Source of the DNA: Terana coerulea
Taxonomy: Eukaryota; Basidiomycota; Agaricomycetes; Polyporales; Phanerochaetaceae
DNA: 64,000 nt
Assembly: GCA_024811115.1 (NCBI GenBank)
Contig: JAKOGH010000755.1
Coordinates: 62,001-126,000, forward strand
Reading direction: 5' to 3'
Below, piece after piece: positions 48,497-56,773 of the stretch. The notes under the pieces were generated by a model. That model did no database searches, was not told the DNA's origin, and worked only from the letters and a program-made list of their open reading frames with translations. Each line of letters starts with the position of its first letter. The first letter of the stretch is position 1. The position numbers and the translations under genes were made by a program.

Positions 48497-49843
48497 TCAA
48501 TCAAGGTCGTTAATGCTGCGGGCCTGGTTCAGGTGGTGCCTGAGGGCAGCTGATATAATCGCGTTGGTGGTAGCACTGAAAAGAGCGCACACGACGTGAG
48601 CATTTCGGTACGGAATCATACGGAAATGTGGTACTCACTCGTCCGATCGCGCAAGCAGGCCAACGACGTCTTCCCTCTTGAGGCCGAAGATGTGTCCGAT
48701 GGACTTGAAGATGTCGCCGAAGCTGAATGCACCGGACGCAGGGTCGACGTCCGCGCGCGCGAGCAGGCCAACGACTTCCTCCCGCTTCAGACCGAAGATG
48801 TGTCCGATGGACTTGAAGAGGTCGCCGAAGCTGAATGCGCCGGATTGGGGGTCGACGTCCGCGCGAGCGAGCAGCTCAGCCATATCCTCCCGCTTCAACC
48901 CGAAGATATGTCCAATCGACTTGAAGATGTCGCCGAAGCTGAATGCGCCAGACTGAGGGTCGACGTCAGCGCGAGCGAGCAGCTCAGCTACGTCCTCTCT
49001 CTTCAGACCGAAGATGTGTCCGATTGACTTGAAGAGGTCACCGAAGCTGAACGCGCCGGACTCAGGAGCCAACAGCGCGCGCCTGGTTCAGGTGGTGTTG
49101 CAGCAGGGCTGACACGAGAGCGCTGGTGGTGGCACTGAGGCGCAGGCAGGACGTTAGCATGCAATACACAGCTGTCGCGAGGAACATGTCCACTCACTCG
49201 TTCGAGCGTGCGAGCAGGCCGACGACGTCCTCCCGCTTCAACCCAAAGATGTGTCCGATAGACTTGAAGATATCGCCGAAGCTGAACGCGCCCGACTCGG
49301 GACCTTGCGTCGTGACTGCAGCGGCGGTCTGGCGGGCGAGCAGCGCACGCGCGTGGCGGTGCTTGCCCTGGCCTTGCGGGCGGTTCGACGTCTCGCTTTG
49401 CGCGCCTTTCGACGCCCGGCCGTGCGACCCCCTCGACGCCTGGCTCTGACTTTGTCCCTTGCGCTGGCCGCCGTGGCGACCGTGCGCATGCTCGCGCTTG
49501 CTCGCCGTGGCACGGAAGGGGCTGCCGTGGGGCACGTAGGCAAGCCCGTGGTGTCCTTGGAAGCTCTCGTGGGCGAGGATGTCCCCGAACTCGCCGCGCT
49601 TGAAGCCGAGGAAGTGGCCGAGGCCGTGGATGATGTCGTTGAAGCTCAAGGCACCCGACGCGTCGGTGCCTGCGCTCTGCACATCCCGGGCGAAGATGTT
49701 GTCGTATTCAGAAGACCTAAGGCACCGCTGGATGAGCGAGATGGTGAGAGGTAAAAAGTAAATGTGGCGACGTACGGGTTGGCGAGAACGGGGGCCGCAG
49801 CAGCGACGACAGCGAGTGCAATGACGGCCTTGGATGCGTACAT
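48497..49843 (-). CDS. Secreted repeat peptide precursor 2 (candidate Kex2-processed), 369 aa
   Basis: Four exons (49843-49776, 49716-49198, 49082-48639, 48575-48497) join in frame. Residues 1-21 are a signal peptide (MYASKAVIALAVVAAAAPVL). Then come SEYDNIFARDVQS, a divergent unit SGALSFNDIIHGLGHFLGFK, a Gly/Gln/His/Ser-rich spacer, a unit SGAFSFGDIFKSIGHIFGLK, and in exon 3 four more nearly identical units, each ending in KR and followed by E-D/E-xxxxLLARADVDP. The tail is ALRHHLNQARSINDLD. The units are amphipathic helices (Phe/Ile on one face; Asp, Lys, His, Ser on the other) closed by a KR site, as expected for Kex2-released secreted peptides. The third intron contains a relic of the terminal exon (see the separate feature). 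Adjacent paralogue at 50862-51621. The product and function are inferred. Confidence 0.85.
48640..49070 (-). repeat. Four tandem coding repeats of about 105 nt
   Basis: Within exon 3 of precursor gene 2 a unit of about 35 codons (SGAFSFGD-I/L-FKSIGHIFGLKRE followed by a 15-residue linker LLARADVDP) is repeated four times with very few differences. Low divergence between units and a conserved dibasic site in every unit indicate recent expansion or concerted evolution, so unit number may vary between strains. Confidence 0.9.
49083..49197 (-). other. Relic terminal exon inside intron 2 of precursor gene 2
   Basis: Directly after the GTGAGT donor and an internal CCTCAG (near 49137-49132) the sequence reads ATTSALVSALLQHHLNQARA, matching the real last exon (ATTNAIISAALRHHLNQARS) and followed by an in-frame TGA. 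Splicing at the CCTCAG would end the protein after the first two units; splicing at the later CCAG (49083) opens exon 3 with four more units. The layout shows that the gene grew by tandem duplication of its 3' half and suggests two possible isoforms. Confidence 0.7.
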
Positions 49844-49944
49844 GGTTCGTGAGTTAGAGGGGTACGGGATGAGAGTCGTGAAGAAAGGGCAGGTCGTAAA
49901 GAGCCGAAAAAGTTTGAAAAGATGAAAGGTGAATAAAAGTTAGG

Positions 49945-50086
49945 CTGAAGGCAATAATCAGCAGAGATTCATGGCAAGTTCTGCAGAATGGTACTCACCG
50001 ACCGGCACCTGAACTTGAAAAGAAGTGGCTGAAAGGAATGAGCAAAGGAGCTGAAGAGCAAGGGTGTTGCTTGCTTACTTTTTATA
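49945..50086 (-). promoter_or_regulatory. TATA box and conserved 5' leader with intron of precursor gene 2
   Basis: TATAAAAAG lies at about 50086-50078 on the minus strand. The leader then has CAGGTGCCGGT before a GTGAGT donor at 49998, and an intron of 54 nt ends in CCTTCAG at 49945. The same three elements in the same order precede the other two precursor genes. Confidence 0.65.
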
Positions 50087-50089
50087 CAA

Positions 50090-50861
50090 GCAAGCATCTC
50101 CGGCCTTCGCATTGTCCCGCACCCATGCGATCCGTTCTCTCGGCGGGTGTGTAGTTTTGCCAAGTTCCAATATCTGCTGCTACGGAGGCTATGTTCTGAT
50201 GGGAGTGATGTTCAGATATCGTCACCTTTAGTCTGCACGGTGAAACTTGATATTCATACCTTACGCACTTGGCGTTTTACCGACGCAGAGCTACGGCCTG
50301 TCACGGGAGTTTGTCACAGTGTCGATCCTTAGATGTCAAGATGCTGGCCTGTCTGTTCCACGACAGCCCAACGCTCAACAAAACATACTCATTATTGCGT
50401 GCTGTACCACATTGAGTATAACAAAGCTCCAAATCAAAAGTGCCGCTACGTATCGCCAGTACTTACTATGGACATGCGCATCAAAAGAGGCGGTACACTT
50501 AGCGTACACCACTTTGAGCGGCCGACGCCAAGCGCAACGCGCAATGTCGTGCGCCACGATCGATCGCGCCTCCAAACGAAGTGCCCATGTGCACATTGTA
50601 CATGCGTTGTGTATGGCTATGCATCTATGATCTGGTAAGTAGAGGGCAAGACCATGACGTGAGCTCGCTGCGACGCTTGGATCACCGTCCTGCAGGATAA
50701 TTTCGCCTCACCTGTTCTTGACCGTCCGCTGGAGGTTGTCGCACGCGCACATGCACAAGTATAAATAGGCGAGTTCCTCAACAAACCTCTTGATAACATC
50801 GTCCACTATTCCTCTGCGAGGTCGTTACCACTGCACTCTCCAACATTCCCCTAAGTCCCCT
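50090..50861. other. Intergenic region between tandem precursor genes
   Basis: It contains the upstream region of precursor gene 2 and the 3' flank of precursor gene 3. A second TATA-like stretch (GTATAAATAGG) is seen at 50758-50768 on the plus strand, but no gene follows it in that direction. Open frames here are short and overlapping. Confidence 0.4.
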
Positions 50862-51621
50862 TCAATCCAGATCGTTGAGAGCACGAGCCGCGTTCATACG
50901 GTACCACGCTGAGGCATCGGCATTCGGGGCGTTGGTAGCAATGCTGAGACCAAGAAATGACATCAGCGTCATAGTGAACATAATAAGTGAGTCGCACGTA
51001 CTCGTCCGACCGGGCGAGCAGGTCAGCTATGGCGAGCAGTGCACGGGCCTTATGGCCGTGATGCTTATGACCGTGCTTGTGGTGCTTTCCTTGCCCTTGC
51101 GCATGGCTGGATGTCTGGCCCTGCGTTTCAGTCTGCCCCTGTCCCTGCGTGCCAGCCTGCCCTGCGGACCGACGGGCGAGCAGCGCCCGTCGACCCACGC
51201 CTTGTGTGCCCCAAGACGACTGGCCCTGCGGTGCCCCACGACGACTGGTCCTGGCGAGCAAGCAACGCTTGTCCCTTGTGGTGCTGGCCACCCATGACCC
51301 GGTGCGGTACGTGGTCATGGTGGTGCCCTCTGCCGGCTTCGCGGGCCAGGATCTCCTCGAGCTCTTCGCGTTTGAATGCACGATTCGGGCCATGGTCAAT
51401 GGGGGGAAGGAGGTTGAGGAATCGGAAGGCCCCCGACTCGTCGGTGGAGAGGCTCTGCACGTCCCGAGCGAAGAGGGTGTCGTATTCGTACGAGCTGATG
51501 CGATTAAAACCTAGATGAGCAAGTGGTAACGTGGGCGCTATGAGACGACGTACGGGTTGGCAAGTGCAGGAGCCGCAGCAGCGACGACAGCGAGGGCAAA
51601 AATGACCTTGGATGCGTACAT
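50862..51621 (-). pseudogene. Secreted repeat peptide precursor 3, single frameshift
   Basis: Exon 1 (51621-51554) encodes the signal MYASKVIFALAVVAAAAPAL. Exon 2 (51494-51002) starts SYEYDTLFARDVQS as in precursor 2, has one unit SGAFRFLNLLPPIDHGPNRA closed by FKRE, then a spacer and His/Gln-rich sequence with KHHKHGHKHHGHK before ALLAIADLLARSD. Exon 3 (50943-50862) ends MNAARALNDLD. Total coding length is one base over a multiple of three: the frame changes inside a short tandem duplication (QSSWGT repeated, near 51220-51250), so the His-rich half and the tail are out of frame with the start. All other signals, including TATA box and leader, are intact. It may be a recent pseudogene, a sequence error, or have an unrecognised splice. 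Confidence 0.7.
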
Positions 51622-51732
51622 GATTCAAAAATGTGCAAGGGTACGAGGTGGGTGTCGTGGAGAATGGGTGATTAATGAAGAGCCGAAAAGAATGGGAGAA
51701 ATGAAATGCGAAATAAAATAATAACAGCTAGG

Positions 51733-51877
51733 CTGAAAGTAATTCTGAGCAGGATGCACAATGATTCCGGAAGACGAGGTGCACTCACCGACCGGCACCT
51801 GAACCCTAGAAAAAGTGGCTGAGAGAAATGAGCTGAGGAGCTGGAGGGTAGGAGCTTTCGCATGCCCAGTTTTATAC
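51733..51877 (-). promoter_or_regulatory. TATA box and conserved 5' leader with intron of precursor gene 3
   Basis: GGTATAAAAC is found at about 51877-51868 on the minus strand, CAGGTGCCGGTCG just before a GTGAGT donor at 51788, and a 56-nt intron ending CTTTCAG at 51733. The leader sequence is almost the same as that of precursor gene 2. Confidence 0.65.
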
Positions 51878-51879
51878 CT

Positions 51880-52700
51880 GTACACGAATGCGTATCCGGG
51901 GCGAGCATTGCTCCGTGCACATGTCGGCCAACAAAGTGCGCTGTCGAAGGCATTACGAAGGCTGAGTGCCGTCGCAATCTGTGTGCTCGCAACACAAATC
52001 GCGATGCAATATTGCTTCACGCACTCAACCTCTCGCCGACGCAGAATTGTCGTCCCCGGATATCTTTGTTTCCCTCTCAAACCCTCCAGGATTGGCGTTC
52101 ACACCGTCATTCCCTAAATGTCGCGATGCTGACATCCTAGACTCCGATCGTTTCCATCATAACCTGAAGGTCGGGAAGAATTCGTTGAGTTCTTCGGTAT
52201 CATGATAGGACCATGAGAGATGCTGGTTACATACCGCCAGCAGTGCCTCCTGGTGGATGGGCGTAGCAGGCTAGGACTTCAGACACTCGGGCCTAGAGGA
52301 ATCTTCCTGTACCATGTAAGTAACTGCTGCTGACGAGGGCTCAAAATCGTGGAGGGCCTCCACATAGCAGGCTGTATCAGTTGATTGCGAAACGGGGCAT
52401 CAAGTCATACCGCACAAGAACTTGCGTCGCAACTGTAAGACTGCGACGCTACCATAGCGCGTTTGTTCGCCTAACATCCCTCGACAGTCCGCTGACCGCT
52501 TCCGATTTATCATGGCGTCAGAGCAAATCTCGCCGATGCATGGATTGGTCTATAGAGAAAGTCCAAGTCAAGAAACAACGTATAATGTACTAGCATCACA
52601 AAATAACACAACAACAAACCATGGGTGATGCAACAGCAGATGATACAGTACGCTAGCTTCCCGGGATGACAGAGTGAATGGAGAAGGAAACGTCGCGAGA
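51880..52700. other. Intergenic region, no recognised gene
   Basis: Upstream of precursor gene 3 and downstream of the TPR protein gene. Short open frames only; no repeat ends, tRNA or conserved motif recognised. Confidence 0.4.
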
Positions 52701-52702
52701 GC

Positions 52703-55311
52703 TCATAGACGCCTATTAAGCTCAAGAGCTTCAAGCGCAGCATTCGTGCGTATATGAACGGCGTTCTAAGTATAGATTAGTACAGGCCTTTATGTTCTGC
52801 AGTACTACACTCACCTCCATGCTATACTTCCCTAGAAAAACGCACACAATCCTCAGTTACACCGTGGCAGTGAAGTGAATGGAGGAGCAACACATACCTT
52901 GCGCGACGCCGGTGGTGTTTCCAGTGGTTTGCCTGTTGAGTCGTTATCTTAGAAATCCACTCTTGGCTTCACGAGAGGACACGTACCGGTCATGACAAGC
53001 TCTAGATGCTGACGAGCGCTTGCAACATCTCCCTTACATGCGAGAAGACGTCCCAGTTCATAATCTAAACTTCCTTGGATAAATAGACGAGAGAAAGTGC
53101 TGCTTACGGGTGTAATATAGTAGGTAGTGATCATACTGGATGTTGGAAGCGTCTTTCAGCACACCCTCGAATGCAGCGACGGCGATGGTTTCTGCTGCAG
53201 TCTTTGCAGACTCAGACTCTTCTGACGCCTCTAAGATAGCATCCGCATCCTATGAGCGAAACCTGAGTATATGCGCGCAAGCAGTTACAGAGGTTCGCTT
53301 ACTGGATAGGCAATGTACCGAAGACATATGCCTTGCAGGAAGCGCGCCAAGCAGAGGTCGTCCCAATAGCCCTTCCCGCCTTCGTATTGCGAGGGATCCG
53401 CTTTGTGTGGCTCGAGCTTGGCCAGTATGGCTTCTACCTGAGTCAACATCTTGGTCTTGATCACCTCTCTTGGTGCATGGGCAATCCCCAGGAAGATGTA
53501 GGCGAATTCCAAGCCGGGGAGAGCCAGACGATGACCCTGCTCCTCAAATTTGCGGGCCTTACGAGCGACGAATTTCTGTATACAAGTTGAGGTTACTCCG
53601 CGACCACCGAAGGAGAGATAGAGCGGACCTCAAGTGGTATTGACTTTCCGGCGATACGCTGCCGGAGGTCAGGCACTTGATGCATCAACCGTTTGGCTTC
53701 TTCTCGGCCGCCTTCTCGCCAAGCTCCAGCTGGCAGACTGCAGTACCGTACGCGTACGTCGCTTTCGACCACTAGCAGCACACCGCGTTTGAATATTCAA
53801 TCCGAGAAGGAGACTCGAGGTATGCTTACTGTGGCTTCCGCGTGGAGATTACGCCAGCAGTCCAGCGAAGCAGGGATGTCCCAAAGCGCCAGGTTGGCCA
53901 CTGCCATCTCCCAAAACGAGATATGGTGCAGATTGCGATATTGGTTCTGGACCTCCATGGCACGCTTGTAGTAGGCGAGGCCTTCTGCAGGCTGGCTGCG
54001 ACACAGCTTTAGACGGCCTTGGGCAAATAGATAAAATACGCCTGGCGTATTCAATCCCAATGAGCATATAGTAATATTCTGCGTATCGGCGACGTACCAT
54101 TGGGGTACTGCTTGATGTTGTAATTTATAATCTTCTCTGCCATCTTCATGTCCACGCCCTCGAAGGTGAACGAGGAAAATACGAGATGGAATATAATCAG
54201 CCCCATGTCGCAGATTGGCCGACGAATGCCTTCCTGCTCTGAGATTGATGAGCAACCCGTAGACAGGTCGAGATAAACGAATCACACCATACGATATTGA
54301 AGGTTCGTCCGATTCTTCGGTCCAGCCGCCAGCTTTATACAGCATTCGCAGGCCAAGCTGCCGGTCGCCTTTGTATCCAAACAGCTCGATCAGGGTAAGG
54401 AGTCTTGAGGGCATCATGGACAGTATCAGGTTCGACATGCCGACACCGAGGCACACTCCTGTGCGGAAGTGTGCATCTATGGTTATGTCTTCAGGGCCTT
54501 TCCCTTTTGCTTGAGCGGCGGCGTCTGCTTCCTCCAGAAATTTGCCCAGTTGACGGTACGTGTTGAAGGCCGCCCGCATGTTCAAGCTGAATAACGGGGA
54601 TTTTGAATATGAATCAATGCTAGTAGTATTATAAGACTCACGCTTCCTTGATGAACGCAAACCAGTCCCCAGAATAAGCTATACCTACAAGAGCCTGAAG
54701 GTGTCAGAAGACCCGTTGATTACAAGTTAGCAACATAGCTACCTTCTCGAAGAGCCCCTCCGCATAGATAAGCTCGGCATGCCTTTCAACTTCCGTCATT
54801 GACTTGATGAAGCCCACGCCAGATGTATTGAGTGAGCCAATAACAAGGCCGGCGAGACGCGTAGGCAGCGCGGCTGAACGCTTCCTGTGCTGCTGAGCTA
54901 TAGCATTGCCGTGCTTGACGTGATTGATAGCAGCAAGCAAGTCCTAAGCAGCCATTCTATATAAACGAGCTTCCTAGAAGAAAACGTGTGCGAACTCACC
55001 TCGTCCTCGAATGACATCAGACCCTTCACCACCTGAATTAATCCGAACCCAGTCGCGAAGTACAGACGTTCCCTGCATCTCATGTGAGAAGAGAATTGAG
55101 TTCATTTGCGGCACACGTACTTCTTTGCGTCGCTTTTGTTGCAGTATTCCTCGGATTCAATCATGTGTGAAGCCAAGAAGAGGTGTAGAGCGTATGCAAT
55201 CCCCGGTAGGTCTTTGAGGGCCTTCTTGGGAGCGTAAGGCACCTCCGGAGCGGGCGGCTCGACTAGCCAAGCAGGCGGTGGGTATTTGGAGGTCATGGTA
55301 GGAGCAACCAA
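52703..55311 (-). CDS. TTC39/Iml2-like tetratricopeptide protein
   Basis: The minus-strand exons read MTSKYPPPAWLVEPPAPEVP (start 55311 or the Met at 55296), RLYFATGFGLIQVVKGLMSF, LLAAINHVKHGNAIAQQHRK, LIYAEGLFEK, LNMRAAFNTYRQLGKFLEEA, then TGVCLGVGMSNLILSMMPSR with LLTLIELFGYKGDRQLGLRM, FEGVDMKMAEKIINYNIKQY, FYLFAQGRLKLCRSQPAEGL, FWEMAVANLALWDIPASLDC, LEFAYIFLGIAHAPREVIKT, and DYELGRLLACKGDVASARQH, ending near 52703 after a small exon with NAVHIRTNAALEALELNRRL. Order and motifs (helical pairs, S-M-P-x-R-L-L, GRLxxxRxxPxxxL) fit the Iml2/TTC39 family. Yeast Iml2 is a mitochondria- and lipid-associated factor in clearing protein inclusions. About twelve exons; the join near 52870 is unclear. 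Confidence 0.75.
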
Positions 55312-56773
55312 GGTTATAGAGAGCTCAACGAGTCCAGTGCCTGTGTGTAGGGCTCGGGGCCAGTACCAGGTCTGTGGTCAGAAACGCTGGTGGCGGTGAT
55401 ATTGGGGGCGCTGAGATGCCAGCCCTCCTGAATCACTGGGGTTTGATAGGATTACAGAAGGCCGTTATGTAGGAGTCATGAAGTCGCCAGAGATTCTATC
55501 AGTCAACCAAAGAGCAATGCGAGGTGGTTGTAGCTTGGTCGTAGCAAGCAGTAAGTAGCGGAATGAAGCCAGAGCTCGGCTTACCTAGTCTCCCTAGGCA
55601 GAGTAGACAGACTCAGATGTGACGGACGGTCGTCTGTCTGACGTCTGCTTTTTCAACCGGGGTCTTAGGCACTAGTCTGCCATCAGCCGACATGCCGCTT
55701 ACTCAGAGGCCAAGCAAGATCAAACAACGCGATGTTCAACGCGTAGAGGACCATGCGACATCCCACTGCACTCGCGTTCTGTGTGCCTACTTGCACACAG
55801 ATATTTTCACAATAACATATACCCCTCTTGAACTTACCAGAAGGGATAATAATTGCACCCGCTTCACTGCGCCTGGCGTAGTGATTAATCAAGCCATCCA
55901 GAATCATGGCGCCTTGACCGGCGTAGAAGTGTTTATTTGCATTTAGTAAGAAGCTTATATAGACATCTCTAAAGGCATTTAGTTGCTGTTCAACGTGTGC
56001 TGTGAAGCTCCAGGCTGAAAGGCTAACCAAGGCGTGGGAGACGCCAATGCCCCAGTGCGTCCGGGGCCTGTCTTAGCAGTAGTGATTTCCTATCAAATGC
56101 TGCAGAAAAACAGACAAAGGTGTACCTATTGAAGGTGATTTTTATGTCATTGTATGATAGCAGAGTCTCCCCAGTGTCTTCTCACAGTATCGTCGTCTCC
56201 TCCGGTAACAAAGGCAGCACAGCGAGGGAAAGGCGCTTGATGACTAATATATCCAGATCGAGCGAGAATCGCCATATATGGGACTAGTGCTTAAGGCCCA
56301 CGCGTCAGAAAACAGACTAGGCTTACCCGGCCTTTCGGCATGTCATACTTCTGAGTCAAACCTGGCGTTTGAATGCTCTTCCAGAAATGATTTGCCTCTT
56401 TTCGCACAAAGATCAGCGCAATTCGCTTACGCTCATTACCTTATCCAAAACAAGACCAATTATGATCCCAATTTCCACGCCGTTGTCGGTCCGAAGCAAA
56501 ACGCCAGAAAGTCTACTAATATTCACCGCAGGTGGCACCATGTAAGTAATGTACAGACAACGGAATACATCCAGAGCCATAGGAGAGACGACAATAGGGT
56601 AGGAGGCAGAACGCAAAGCACACTATCACGAAGGATGTCTCGGGTATAAGTCCAAAGCAGAAGGTCAACTCATCACAGAACGACGTGCGAGGAAAACAGG
56701 GTAGAGAGCAACAAAGAACGAACGTGAGGTAAGGAGTGGACATACTAAACGATTGGCGAAGAATCCTCATAGA
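55312..56773. other. Intergenic region, no recognised gene
   Basis: It has open frames on the minus strand (56030-55683) and plus strand (56278-56649) with no family motif. The composition is more A/T-rich than in neighbouring genes. No inverted repeats were found. It may hold a decayed gene. Confidence 0.35.

Noticed and set aside
48596..49754. Plus-strand open frames rich in Glu/Val/Asp opposite precursor gene 2
   Set aside because: They are antisense of the tandem SGAFSFG units and repeat only because the minus-strand gene does.
50750..50775. TATA-like GTATAAATAGG on the plus strand as a promoter
   Set aside because: The sequence downstream on the plus strand is antisense to precursor gene 3, and no plus-strand gene is seen.
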